A DNA stretch of 64,000 bases, taken from Acidibrevibacterium fodinaquatile (GTDB lineage: Bacteria; Pseudomonadota; Alphaproteobacteria; Acetobacterales; Acetobacteraceae). The DNA lies in NCBI RefSeq assembly GCF_003352165.1, contig NZ_CP029176.1, positions 930,001 through 994,000 of the forward strand, in the 5' to 3' direction. Made by a program: the position numbers and the translations under genes. This document shows, one piece after another, positions 44,863 to 53,544 of this stretch (position 1 is the stretch's first letter; each line of letters starts with the position of its first letter). The notes beneath the pieces are model-generated. The model ran no database searches and was not told the DNA's origin. It was given only the letters and a program-made list of their open reading frames with translations.

Positions 44863-44897
44863 ATCTCCAATAATATAAAAATTTTTGCCGACGTCAA
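44863..44897. promoter_or_regulatory. AT-rich ars promoter/operator region
   Basis: On the minus strand TTGACG (44897-44892) and TATTAT about 16 bp later form a plausible promoter, with AAAAATTTTT (a 10-bp palindrome) in the spacer. The -10 is so close to the arsR ATG that a near-leaderless transcript would result. The local AT content stands out from the surrounding DNA. Confidence 0.35.
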
Positions 44898-45055
44898 TAC
44901 CCAGGCAGGCCGGCGCGCGGCGTCGGCCATGCCGTTCCGGAATGGCTTGACCGCAAGGCCGGTTTCGGCCACACAGCCTCCGCTCCGGCGCCGCCTGTGC
45001 CGGCGCGGCTGCCGGCATTCTCCGGTCCCTGCGCGACAAGAGGACGAATTGCGCC

Positions 45056-46243
45056 ATGCGCGATAAGGGCGATTTTCTGTTCACTTCCGAGTCGGTTTCC
45101 GAGGGTCATCCGGACAAAGTGGCCGACCGCATCAGCGACACCGTGCTCGATGCCTTCCTCGCCGCCGACCCCTATGCGCGCGTCGCCTGTGAGACATTGG
45201 TGACCACCAACCGCATCGTGCTCGCCGGCGAAACCCGCGGCCCGGATACCATCACCGCCGAATATCTCGCCCATCTCGCACGCCTTGCGGTGCATGATAT
45301 CGGCTATGACCAGGAGGGGTTTAGCTGGCGCAACGCGCATGTCGAATGCCACCTCCATGCCCAGTCGCAAGACATCGCGCAGGGCGTCGATTCCGCCGGC
45401 AACAAGGATGAGGGCGCCGGCGATCAGGGCATCATGTTCGGCTATGCCTGCCGCGAGACCGAGGCGCTGATGCCGGCGCCGATCTATTATGCCCATCTCA
45501 TTCTGCGCCGGATCAGCGAATTGCGCCGCGCCCGCGACGTCACCGCCGCCGGCCTGCTGCCCGACGCCAAAAGCCAGGTGACGCTCCGCTATCGCGACGG
45601 CAAGCCCGTCGGGGCGACCAGCATCGTCGTCTCGATCCAGCACGTCGCCGAACTGGAGCGCGAGGAAATCAAGCGCCGGCTGTGGCCGATCGTCGAAAGC
45701 TCGCTCCCCGCTGGCTGGATGTGCCCGGAGGCGCAGTTTTACGTCAACCCGACCGGAAAATTCGTCATTGGTGGCCCGGACGGCGATTGCGGCCTGACCG
45801 GGCGCAAGATCATCGTCGATACCTATGGCGGCGCGGCTCCCCATGGCGGCGGCGCGTTTTCCGGCAAGGATCCGACCAAGGTCGATCGCTCGGCCGCCTA
45901 TGCCTGCCGCTATCTCGCCAAAAACGTCGTTGCCGCCGAGCTTGCCGAGCGCTGCACGATTCAGCTCAGCTACGCGATCGGGGTTTCGCACCCGCTTTCG
46001 GTCTATGTCGATCTGCATGGCACCGGGAAGGACGTGGACGAGGCGCGGCTCGAGGCGACACTGCGCGATCTCGTCAATCTCTCGCCGCGCGGCATTCGCG
46101 AGCATCTCCACCTCAACCGCCCGATCTATGTGCCGACCTCGGCCTATGGCCATTTCGGCCGCGAGCCTGACCCCGAACTCGGCAGCTTCACCTGGGAGCG
46201 GACCGATCTCGTGCCTGCGCTCCGCGCCGCGTTCGGGCGCTGA
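45056..46243 (+). CDS. metK: S-adenosylmethionine synthetase
   Basis: 395-residue enzyme making SAM from methionine and [23 protein letters not shown] (N-terminal signature), [17 protein letters not shown] (PPi loop) and [19 protein letters not shown] are all intact. It diverges from arsR with a 193-bp gap and is followed by trmB. Supplies SAM to ArsM and the methionine cycle. Confidence 0.96.
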   Translation: MRDKGDFLFTSESVSEGHPDKVADRISDTVLDAFLAADPYARVACETLVTTNRIVLAGETRGPDTITAEYLAHLARLAVHDIGYDQEGFSWRNAHVECHLHAQSQDIAQGVDSAGNKDEGAGDQGIMFGYACRETEALMPAPIYYAHLILRRISELRRARDVTAAGLLPDAKSQVTLRYRDGKPVGATSIVVSIQHVAELEREEIKRRLWPIVESSLPAGWMCPEAQFYVNPTGKFVIGGPDGDCGLTGRKIIVDTYGGAAPHGGGAFSGKDPTKVDRSAAYACRYLAKNVVAAELAERCTIQLSYAIGVSHPLSVYVDLHGTGKDVDEARLEATLRDLVNLSPRGIREHLHLNRPIYVPTSAYGHFGREPDPELGSFTWERTDLVPALRAAFGR

Positions 46244-46247
46244 GGGG

Positions 46248-46937
46248 CTGGGCGCGCTCAGGGTCAAAAAACCGCCCGAGCGGCTTTATGGCCGCCAGCA
46301 CGGCCACGCCTTGCGCCCGCGCCAGGTGCGGCTGCTCGCCGAGACCCTGCCGCGGCTTCGCTTCGATCCCGCCGCCCCGCTCGCCGGGCTCGACGGGTTC
46401 GAAGCTGTCGCGTTCGAGATCGGCTTTGGCGGCGGGGAGCACGCGCTCGCCGAAATCACCGCCCATCCCGAGACGGCGCTGATCGCCTGCGAGGTCTATG
46501 CCAACGGCCTTGCCTCGCTGCTCGGCCGGCTGGTGCCGGAAGGGGGGGAGGCGAGCGCGCCGCTCCCGGCCAATCTCCGGATTTGGGGCGATGATGCGCG
46601 GATCGCGTTGCGCGCCATGCCGGCCGCGTCGCTTTCGCGCGTGTTTCTCCTGTTCCCCGACCCTTGGCCGAAAGCGCGCCACGCCAAGCGCCGCTTCGTC
46701 CATCCCGAGAACCTGCCGCTCGTCGCCCGCGCGCTTCGCCCCGGCGGCGAGTGGCGGATCGCGACCGATGATCCGACCTATCAGGCCTGGGTCGGCGAAG
46801 TCCTGGCCGCGCAGCGCTTTTTCGCGCCCGCGACGCCGATGACGACACGCCCGCCGGATTGGGCGCCGACGCGCTATGAGGCGAAGGCGCTGGCCGTCGG
46901 GCGAACGCCGCTTTACTGGTCGCTGCGGCGGGTTTGA
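46248..46937 (+). CDS. trmB: tRNA (guanine-N7)-methyltransferase TrmB; start uncertain
   Basis: About 229 residues, methylating G46 of tRNA. Motifs: RLYGRQHGHALRPRQ (N-terminal signature), EIGFGGGEHALAE, FLLFPDPWPKARHAKRR and GGEWRIATDDPTY. No ATG, GTG or TTG is in frame between ATG 46146, 98 bp inside metK, and the conserved region; CTG 46248 is the only common non-standard candidate, 5 bp past the metK TGA but with GAGGGG directly abutting it. The true start, or a sequencing error, needs resolution. Confidence 0.85.
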   Translation: MGALRVKKPPERLYGRQHGHALRPRQVRLLAETLPRLRFDPAAPLAGLDGFEAVAFEIGFGGGEHALAEITAHPETALIACEVYANGLASLLGRLVPEGGEASAPLPANLRIWGDDARIALRAMPAASLSRVFLLFPDPWPKARHAKRRFVHPENLPLVARALRPGGEWRIATDDPTYQAWVGEVLAAQRFFAPATPMTTRPPDWAPTRYEAKALAVGRTPLYWSLRRV

Positions 46938-47064
46938 ACTGTAGGCGGTGAAATGCGGGGCTGGGGCAACTGAAAGAAAAGCGCCCTCTCGTACCGCCTA
47001 ATGGCGATTTTGTTGCTGAGCCTCTATCTTGTCATATGCGCGAGCGTAATCATGGAGTCGGGTT
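46938..47064. other. Gap between trmB and FRG gene with an inverted repeat
   Basis: TAGGCGGT (46942-46949) and ACCGCCTA (46993-47000) are perfect inverse copies flanking 43 bp. The rest is plain. It may be a stem-loop terminator or an old insertion boundary for the low-GC gene that follows. Confidence 0.3.
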
Positions 47065-48036
47065 ATGACGGTCCAGGCAATTAAAGAGTGTAGACCAAGT
47101 AACATTCAAGAGGCATTCTCAAAATTAGAAGAATTGGCTTTTTCTAAGCAAGAAATCATATTCAGGGGGCATTCTTCATCGAAATTCCGTTTAACCTCCA
47201 CTTTTTCCCGTTATCTTGCCAAAAATAATTGGAGGGTTTGGTCTGGAAAAATAGTAGATGATTTAGTGGCAGACTTTATTGCCAGAAGCCGGTCAAACGA
47301 GCCGACTGCATGGCTGCCGGCTGACATAAAAAATCGTCGGGCGGCAATGGAATTCGCCCGGCATTATGGCGTTCCTTCCCCCCTCATCGATTTTACATTT
47401 TCGCCGTACGTTGCAATATTTTTTGCGTATGATGGGGCTCAATTTGGCTCCGTATGCAACAAGGATGACGATTGCGTTGTTATTTATGCATTGAACACCC
47501 ATGTTTTGGGCGCTTCATGGGTTCATAGAAAATTCAGCAACACGGAATGCAAAAAAAATGAAAAATACGAAGAATATAGAAAATTTATAGGAGCAGAATA
47601 CGATATATTTGACGAATCATGCCCGAGTGGAATTTTAAAACTTATTTATTCTCCAGCAAGCTGGAACAAAAGAATGCAATCTCAGATGGGAAGTTTTTTA
47701 TATGATTCTATTGATCACAATCAATATAATTCATGTGAATCTAAAGAAAGAAGAGTCCTTGAAGATTTTATCCAAGAAATGGAGGTCAATTCGTGTGAAC
47801 GGGAATGCGGAGATCAGCCCATTATAACAAAATTGTTCATGAAGATATCGTGGTCCGAGGAAGTGTTTTGGCGTTTGGAACTAATGGGCGTCACAGGAGC
47901 CCATTTGCTTGGCTGGGACGGAGCCGCAAGGGATACCTGGAACCGACCCATTAGGCAAACGGGTCGGAACTTGCGGGCCAGAATAACCGGGCACGCCTGG
48001 GATCTGGATTTTTTGCGCGATAAGTCGGATTCCTGA
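47065..48036 (+). CDS. FRG-domain protein, probably laterally acquired
   Basis: 323 residues. The FRG domain begins with IIFRGHSSSKFRLTSTF (about 31-47) and includes the hallmark HYGVPSPLIDFTFSPY (about 99-114). FRG domains occur in stand-alone proteins in accessory and defence-type islands; the molecular activity is not established. Codon use is AT-rich for most of its length, unlike every neighbour, while the last 50 codons become GC-rich. GGAG precedes ATG 47065 by 8 nt. No toxin, restriction or integrase gene is adjacent. Confidence 0.7.
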   Translation: MTVQAIKECRPSNIQEAFSKLEELAFSKQEIIFRGHSSSKFRLTSTFSRYLAKNNWRVWSGKIVDDLVADFIARSRSNEPTAWLPADIKNRRAAMEFARHYGVPSPLIDFTFSPYVAIFFAYDGAQFGSVCNKDDDCVVIYALNTHVLGASWVHRKFSNTECKKNEKYEEYRKFIGAEYDIFDESCPSGILKLIYSPASWNKRMQSQMGSFLYDSIDHNQYNSCESKERRVLEDFIQEMEVNSCERECGDQPIITKLFMKISWSEEVFWRLELMGVTGAHLLGWDGAARDTWNRPIRQTGRNLRARITGHAWDLDFLRDKSDS

Positions 48037-48144
48037 CCAATGGTTCTTTGGGTGAAGCGCGAGCACCGGGCCAATTGAACGGCGCCGATATCTATGAATA
48101 ATAACCATGAGGCGGCGCCGCGCGGTGTCGCCGGGGGAGGAAAA

Positions 48145-49203
48145 ATGACAAAATCCATCAGAAACCGCCAGAAATCTCGCTTGCGCTGGATCGCCGGGAT
48201 GGCGGCCGGCGTGCTCGCGGCGCTGAGCCTCCCCGGCCTCGCCCGGGCCGAGGACCAGAAGGTCGAGCTGAAACTCGCGCACTGGCTGCCGCCAGCGCAT
48301 CCGCTGCAAAAATCGGTGGAGGCATGGGCGGCGTCGATCCAGGCCGACTCGCATGGCTCACTGACCTCGGTGATCTTTCCCGCCGAGCAGCTCGGCAAGG
48401 CGTTCGATCATTACGATCTCGCGCGCGATGGCATCGCCGATGTGAGCTTCGTCAATCCCGGCTATCAGCCCGGGCGGTTTCCCATTCTCGCCCTCAGCGA
48501 TCTGCCGTTTCAGTATCACGACGCGAAAACCGGCTCCGCCGCCCTCGATGACTGGTATCGCGCCTATGCCGCGCGCGAGATGAAAGACGTGCATTACTGC
48601 TTCGCCTTCATGCACGACCCCGGCACGCTGCACACGCGGCGGCAGGTGCTGATGCCGGCCGATATTCGCGGCCTCAAGCTGCGCCCGGCGGATGCGACGA
48701 TCGGTAATTTCGTCACCCTGCTCGGTGGCACCAACGTCCAGGCCTCGGCGCCGGCGGCGCGCGACCTGCTGGAACGCCGCGTCGCGGACGGGATTTTCTT
48801 CCCCTGGGGCTCGCTCGTGCTGTTCGGCATCGACAAGGTGGTGAAATACCATATCGATGCCAATTTCTATGTCACCACCTTCGTCTGGGTCATCAACAAG
48901 GCGCGCTATGAGGGGCTCGCGCCCGACCAGAAAGCGGTGATCGATGCCCATTGCAACGCCGATTGGGCGGTGCGTTTCGCCAGCCCCTGGGCGGATTTCG
49001 AGGTTGCCGGCCGCGCCAAGGTTGCCGCCGAGCCGGGTCAGACCATTTTGACCTTGAGCCCCGAACAGCTCAAAGCCTGGCGTGATGCGGCAGCGCCGCT
49101 GCATCAGGATTGGGCGGCGGCGGTCAAACGCGCCGGCGCCGACCCAGACGCCATCGCCAAGGCGTTCGACGCCAGCCTCGTCGCCCACCACGCGCAATAT
49201 TGA
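48145..49203 (+). CDS. dctP: TRAP transporter substrate-binding protein DctP
   Basis: 352-residue periplasmic receptor of a tripartite ATP-independent transporter. Signal peptide (ends LPGLARAED), then LKLAHWLPPAHPLQKSVEAWA; carboxylate-binding Arg region DIRGLKLRPADATI; FVWVINKARYEGL. ATG 48145 has GGGGGAGG upstream. Ligand unknown, likely a carboxylate. dctQ follows by 8 bp. Confidence 0.88.
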   Translation: MTKSIRNRQKSRLRWIAGMAAGVLAALSLPGLARAEDQKVELKLAHWLPPAHPLQKSVEAWAASIQADSHGSLTSVIFPAEQLGKAFDHYDLARDGIADVSFVNPGYQPGRFPILALSDLPFQYHDAKTGSAALDDWYRAYAAREMKDVHYCFAFMHDPGTLHTRRQVLMPADIRGLKLRPADATIGNFVTLLGGTNVQASAPAARDLLERRVADGIFFPWGSLVLFGIDKVVKYHIDANFYVTTFVWVINKARYEGLAPDQKAVIDAHCNADWAVRFASPWADFEVAGRAKVAAEPGQTILTLSPEQLKAWRDAAAPLHQDWAAAVKRAGADPDAIAKAFDASLVAHHAQY

Positions 49204-49211
49204 GCGCGGCA

Positions 49212-49721
49212 ATGGCCGGTTTCCGCCTGATCGGCGCGATCGAGCGGGCGGCGGGCGGGCTGCTCGCGCTCGTCGCCGCGCTCACCTTCGTTTCGGTGGT
49301 GCTGCGCTATGTCTTCAACTGGTCGATCCCGGATAGCTACGATCTCGGGCGCAACCTGCTCGGTATTCTGATTTTCTGGGGCATCGCGGTTACTGGCTAT
49401 CGCGGCGAGCACATCACCGTCGATCTCCTCTGGAACGCCGTGCCGGTGCCGGCCCGGCGGTGGCTCGCGCGCTTTGATGATCTCGTGCTCGCGCTGGCCA
49501 TGGCGGCGCTCGCCGGGACGATGGCGATGAAAACGCTCGATACCAAAGCGAGCGGCGAGGCGAGCTACGACCTCAACCTGCCGCTCTGGCCGTTTCAGGC
49601 GCTCGCCTGGCTCGGCTTTGCCTGCGGTTTTCTGCTCGCGGTGCTGCGTTTGCTGCGGCCGGCAGAGGAAGGCCTAAGGCCGATGAAGAGCGGCAGCCCA
49701 GGCCAAGACATTACTCGCTGA
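49212..49721 (+). CDS. dctQ: TRAP transporter small permease DctQ
   Basis: 169 residues with four membrane helices (GLLALVAALTFVSVVLRYVF; GILIFWGIAVTGYRGEHITVDLL; and two more in the second half). It should pair with a large 12-helix DctM permease, but the next gene is on the other strand and no dctM lies within the window. Its last 11 bp overlap the convergent [2Fe-2S] gene. Confidence 0.85.
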   Translation: MAGFRLIGAIERAAGGLLALVAALTFVSVVLRYVFNWSIPDSYDLGRNLLGILIFWGIAVTGYRGEHITVDLLWNAVPVPARRWLARFDDLVLALAMAALAGTMAMKTLDTKASGEASYDLNLPLWPFQALAWLGFACGFLLAVLRLLRPAEEGLRPMKSGSPGQDITR

Positions 49722-50199
49722 TCGCGGCCATCTCGCCACGCGCCACCATCGCCACCGCGTCGATGATCGCCTGATAGCCGGTGCAGCGGCAGTAATTGCC
49801 GGAAAGATGCGCGCGGATGCTGGCACGATCAGGGTTTTTCTCGCGCAGGAGCAAATCCCGCGCGGTGATCAGCATCCCCGGCGTGCAAAAGCCGCATTGC
49901 AGCGCATTGACCGCAACAAACGCTGCCTGCAAATCGGCGATCGCGCCGCTCGCGCTCAAGCCTTCGATGGTTTCCACCGCCGCGCCATCGGCTTGGACGG
50001 CGAGCATGAGGCAGCCGCGCACCGGCGCGCCGTCAACCACAACGGTGCAGGCGCCGCACACGCCCTGCTCGCAACCGACATGGGTGCCGGTGAGGCCGAG
50101 CGTATCGCGGAGGAAATCGGCGAGATGGAGGCGCGGCGACACGCGCGCCGCGATCCGCTCGCCATTGACCGAGAGCGTAACGGCAACGGCGTCACTCAT
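49711..50199 (-). CDS. CoxS-type [2Fe-2S] subunit of a molybdenum hydroxylase
   Basis: 162 residues: plant-type ferredoxin cluster CEQGVCGACTVVVDG and the second cluster QCGFCTPGM...NYCRCTGY. This is the small iron-sulfur subunit of the xanthine-dehydrogenase family. No molybdopterin (CoxL) or FAD (CoxM) subunit gene is next to it. Its ATG overlaps the stop of the upstream SGNH hydrolase gene. Partner subunits must be elsewhere. Confidence 0.88.
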   Translation of the reverse strand: MSDAVAVTLSVNGERIAARVSPRLHLADFLRDTLGLTGTHVGCEQGVCGACTVVVDGAPVRGCLMLAVQADGAAVETIEGLSASGAIADLQAAFVAVNALQCGFCTPGMLITARDLLLREKNPDRASIRAHLSGNYCRCTGYQAIIDAVAMVARGEMAAISE

Positions 50200-51212
50200 G
50201 CGGCGGGCGTGCCGCGGCGATGGCGAACGAGGCCGAGCGCACCGAGCCCCGCCAAAAGCAGGGCGAGCGAGCCCGGCTCCGGCACTTCCGCAAACGCCGC
50301 GTCGGCGATGATCTGCTGCCCCGCCGCGGTCGGATGCACCTGATCCCAGAACAGATATTGATCCTGCCCGGCGATGGTGCTCGCGCAGCGCGTGCCGCTG
50401 CTGGCGTTGGTATCATTGCCGGTCCAGCACGGGGTGGTGACGTTGCTGAATCCGAACGCGGCCGGATCGGCGATTGCGTCATCAAGCAGGCCGAAACTGT
50501 CGAGAATCGAAAGATGCATTCCCGCGCCCGCCGCCTCGCCGCCAACGGCGCTGACCAGGGCCTGGTCGAAATAGGCGGAGAGATCGGTCGCCTCGGTCTC
50601 CGCGGCCGATCCAAGCTTGGTGATCGCGGGCACCACGCCGAGATTGGGGACAGTAACGAGGAGCAAATTCTTCGCGCCATCGGCCGCGAGGCCGGCGACG
50701 AAGGTCACCACATTGCTGACCGCGGCAGTGGCATCCGCCATCGCCGTCGCCGTGCTGATGCCGGGTGTGCCGAGGATGCTGAAGAGATCATTGGCGCCGA
50801 TCCAGAGCGTATAAAGCGCGCCTGAGGCGGGGGTTGGCACGGTGGCTTGGAACGCCGTGAGCTGCGCCGGTAGATCGGAGAGATTGGCGGTGTGAACCGG
50901 AGTCGTCCCGGTCTGTGCGCCGCCAACCGCGAAATCGGTGCCGCCGGCGAGGCTCGCCGTGAGCGCCGGCAATCCGAGCTGGTTCGCCAGATCCTGCACC
51001 CAGACCGGGCCATTGCTGAACCGGCCATCGGAATAGGGCGGGCTGACCGGCTCGGTGCCGCCTGTCGCGATAAAGGCGTTGCCGGCATCAGAAAGACTAT
51101 CGCCGAACGCGTAAAGCGCCGCATAGTCACCGGCCAACGCTGGGGCGGAAACAATCCCCGCGCCCAAAACCATCCCGCCCGCCAACAGCCAAGCGTAAAG
51201 CCCTTGCGGCAT
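50196..51212 (-). CDS. Secreted SGNH/GDSL hydrolase with PEP-CTERM sorting signal
   Basis: 338 residues. Signal peptide (ends APALAGD), catalytic block YAFGDSLSDAGN (Ser), GANDL (Asn), and DQVHPT (Asp-x-x-His). The C-terminus is VPEPGSLALLLAGLGALGLV followed by RHRRG: a PEP motif, membrane helix and basic tail, the signal cleaved by exosortase. Probably an exported esterase/lipase anchored or released by exosortase. No exosortase gene is in this window. Confidence 0.85.
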   Translation of the reverse strand: MPQGLYAWLLAGGMVLGAGIVSAPALAGDYAALYAFGDSLSDAGNAFIATGGTEPVSPPYSDGRFSNGPVWVQDLANQLGLPALTASLAGGTDFAVGGAQTGTTPVHTANLSDLPAQLTAFQATVPTPASGALYTLWIGANDLFSILGTPGISTATAMADATAAVSNVVTFVAGLAADGAKNLLLVTVPNLGVVPAITKLGSAAETEATDLSAYFDQALVSAVGGEAAGAGMHLSILDSFGLLDDAIADPAAFGFSNVTTPCWTGNDTNASSGTRCASTIAGQDQYLFWDQVHPTAAGQQIIADAAFAEVPEPGSLALLLAGLGALGLVRHRRGTPAA

Positions 51213-51308
51213 CGCCAGCCTCCCATTTTATGCGTTTTCACGCTTACGTTAGCGCCGTGGCCGGCGGCGAGGCAAGCGCGGCGATGGCGCAAGGTTGGCG
51301 CGAGAAGG

Positions 51309-51360
51309 GAGAAAAAAAACTTCTTTTTCTGAAGAAAAAGAAGCAAAAAGACGTTTGTCC
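51309..51360. repeat. AT-arm of composite intergenic repeat (copy 5)
   Basis: Single AT arm CTTCTTTTTCT-GA-AGAAAAAGAAG (51320-51343) then CAAAAAGACGTTTGTCC, the same as the second arm of copy 3 in reverse. It is upstream of the SGNH hydrolase gene and downstream of the small ORF, both on the minus strand, not between convergent genes. Confidence 0.75.
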
Positions 51361-51450
51361 GTTTTGGCTGAAGCGGGATTTTGCGGATGCCGAACGACGA
51401 GATCAACGAACACGGACGCTTCTTGCGCCGTCATGCCGCGCGGCGGCGGG

Positions 51451-51753
51451 CTATCCCGGCTGTCCCGGATCACCCATCGCCCAGCCGGAGATCTGCCGCC
51501 CGTTCGGTCCCGCCTCCTTGGCGAGATCGGGCTCTTGTGCTGCGAATGACGGGCCGGCAAGGCGCGTCGGGTCGTCGGCGCCGGGCTCCTCCTGATTGTG
51601 CGCCGCCGCTGCCACCCCGCGTTGGAGGCGGCCGAACAAATGGCGGAAGCGCTGGCGCAGCGTGCGCGCGCCGTCCGCCAAACTGAGCGCGATGTCGCGG
51701 CCGCCTTCATGGCGCCGCAGCAGGGTTTCACCGATTTCATCAAATAGGGCCAT
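51451..51753 (-). CDS. Small hypothetical protein
   Basis: 100 residues starting MALFDEIGETLLRRHEGG, Arg- and Ala-rich with amphipathic helices (ALSLADGARTLRQRFRHLF) and a Pro/Gly-rich end. AAAGGA precedes the ATG by 8 nt. No recognised domain. An overlapping frame on the same strand (51249-51803) is longer but lower quality. Function unknown. Confidence 0.4.
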   Translation of the reverse strand: MALFDEIGETLLRRHEGGRDIALSLADGARTLRQRFRHLFGRLQRGVAAAAHNQEEPGADDPTRLAGPSFAAQEPDLAKEAGPNGRQISGWAMGDPGQPG

Positions 51754-51962
51754 CGATGCGATCCTTTCCCGGGCAGCAGCGATCCTGCCACCAAAAAGGA
51801 CATTTCCGCCCCGTCAGGCGCAACGCACGGATCCCGGCGACGGGGCCAGGATCGGGGTCATAGCGTCTTTGTGCAATGCAACATGGTGTGGCCAAGCGGC
51901 GATGTCAATGCGCCGGGGGGGGGTAGCTCGCGAACGGGTTTTCGTGACGATGGCGGGGATTT

Positions 51963-52038
51963 TGGCTCCCGGAGTAGGACTCGAACCTACGACCCAGCGG
52001 TTAACAGCCGCTTGCTCTACCGACTGAGCTATCCGGGA
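51963..52038 (-). tRNA. tRNA-Asn (GTT)
   Basis: 76-nt cloverleaf with CCA encoded: acceptor TCCCGGA pairs with TCCGGGA, D arm GCTCAGTCGGTAGAGC, anticodon loop CTGTTAA (anticodon GTT), T arm GTAGG-TTCGAGT-CCTAC. Ends in GCCA. Confidence 0.95.
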
Positions 52039-52152
52039 ACGGCTCGGCTCCTATAGCCGAGGGGAGGGCGGGTGCAAACCCCCTTTTGTGCGGTGGCCGC
52101 ATCCGCGATGCCTCTTTATCGTCTGGTAAGATCTCGCCGGCATGATCGCCGT

Positions 52153-53544
52153 ATGCGCAGTGATTTCCTTGCTTCCCTCGGGCAAATCAACGAAATGCTG
52201 GCCGACCTGCCGGTTGCGATGGTTGCCGGCCAGGTGCGCGGGGTTTCCGGCCTTGCGGTCGAGATCGCCGGGCTCTCCCACCACGCCGCCATTGGCCAGC
52301 GCGTCACCATCCACGGCGCCGGCGAGCGCCCCATCCCCGCCGAGATTCTGGGGTTTTCCGACACCAGCCAGACAGCGATGACGCTCGGCCATACCGAGCG
52401 CATCCGCGCCGGGATGGAAGCGCGGATCGAGGCCAGCGCGCGGGCGCTCGCCAGCGGCGAGGCGGAGCCGTTCGCTGATCGCGGCGGGCTTTTCGTCTCC
52501 GATGGCTGGCTCGGGCGGGTGATCGATCCGTTCGGCGCGCCGCTCGACGGCAAAGGCTACCTTCCCGCCGGCCCGCGTCGCCGGTTGCTCCGCGCGTCGC
52601 CACCGCCGGCGACCGCGCGGGCGCGGCTCGGCGGCCGGCTCGATCTCGGGGTGCGCGTTCTCAACAGCTTCGCCACCGCCTCCCTCGGCCAGCGCCTCGG
52701 CCTGTTTGCCGCGAGCGGCGTCGGCAAATCGACGCTGCTTTCGATGATCGCCCGCCATACCGAATGCGATGTCGTGGTGCTGGCGCTGATCGGCGAGCGC
52801 GGGCGGGAAGTGCGCGAATTCATCGAAGAGCATCTCGGCGCCGAAAAAATGCGCCAAAGCGTCGTCGTCGTCGCGACCTCCGACGCGCCACCGCTGGCGC
52901 GCCGCGAATCCGCTCATGCCGCGATGGCGATCGCCGAGCATTTCCGCGACGAGGGGCGATCGGTGCTGCTGGTGATGGACAGCGTCACCCGCTATTGCCA
53001 GTCGTTACGCGAGATTGCGCTCTCCTCGGGCGAATTTCCAGCGGCGCGCGGCTATCCGGCGAGCGTGTTCACCGAACTGCCGCGGCTGCTCGAACGCGCC
53101 GGCCCGGGCGTCGAGACTGAAGCGGGCGAGGCCGGCTTCATCACCGGAATTTTCACCGTCCTTGTTGATGGTGACGATCATGACGAGCCGATCGCCGACG
53201 CGGTGCGCGGCATTCTCGATGGCCATATCGTGCTCGACCGGCGGATCGCCGAGGGCGGGCGCTATCCGCCGGTCGACGTCGCGCGCTCACTCTCGCGCAC
53301 CATGGCGCAAGCGACGCCGCCCGCCGACATGGCGTTGGCGCAACGCGGCCGCGCCATCCTCGCCCGCTATGCCGAGCTGACCCGGCTTTTGGAAATGGGC
53401 GTCTACGAGGCCGGGCGCAACGGCGAATTCGACCGCATCCTGGAGAAGGGCCGCGCGATCGAAACCCTCCTCGCCCAGACGCGCGAGGAGCGGGTGACGA
53501 TTGAGGAGGGCTTCCGCGACCTCGCGGCGATCCTCAGCGACTAG
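52153..53544 (+). CDS. fliI: Flagellar/type III export ATPase FliI
   Basis: 463-residue rotary-ATPase-like enzyme. Walker A ASGVGKSTLLS; VVVLALIGERGREVREFIEE; Walker B LLVMDSVTRYCQ; GGRYPPVDVARSLSR. The order GVRVLNSFATASLGQRLGLF is FliI/YscN-like and not F1-ATPase. ATG 52153 is preferred over the longer frame from 52072. No other flagellar or secretion gene is in the region, so it is an orphan. Its TAG stop is formed by the first bases of repeat copy 2. Confidence 0.88.
   Translation: MRSDFLASLGQINEMLADLPVAMVAGQVRGVSGLAVEIAGLSHHAAIGQRVTIHGAGERPIPAEILGFSDTSQTAMTLGHTERIRAGMEARIEASARALASGEAEPFADRGGLFVSDGWLGRVIDPFGAPLDGKGYLPAGPRRRLLRASPPPATARARLGGRLDLGVRVLNSFATASLGQRLGLFAASGVGKSTLLSMIARHTECDVVVLALIGERGREVREFIEEHLGAEKMRQSVVVVATSDAPPLARRESAHAAMAIAEHFRDEGRSVLLVMDSVTRYCQSLREIALSSGEFPAARGYPASVFTELPRLLERAGPGVETEAGEAGFITGIFTVLVDGDDHDEPIADAVRGILDGHIVLDRRIAEGGRYPPVDVARSLSRTMAQATPPADMALAQRGRAILARYAELTRLLEMGVYEAGRNGEFDRILEKGRAIETLLAQTREERVTIEEGFRDLAAILSD

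Noticed and set aside
44898-45055. Possible SAM-binding riboswitch ahead of metK
   Set aside because: The 158-bp region is GC-rich with small hairpins, but I could not match the conserved cores of SAM-II, SAM/SAH or SAH riboswitches.
51249-51803. 184-residue frame overlapping the small hypothetical gene
   Set aside because: Runs through the AT-arm repeat and has weak composition; the 100-residue frame has the better ribosome site.
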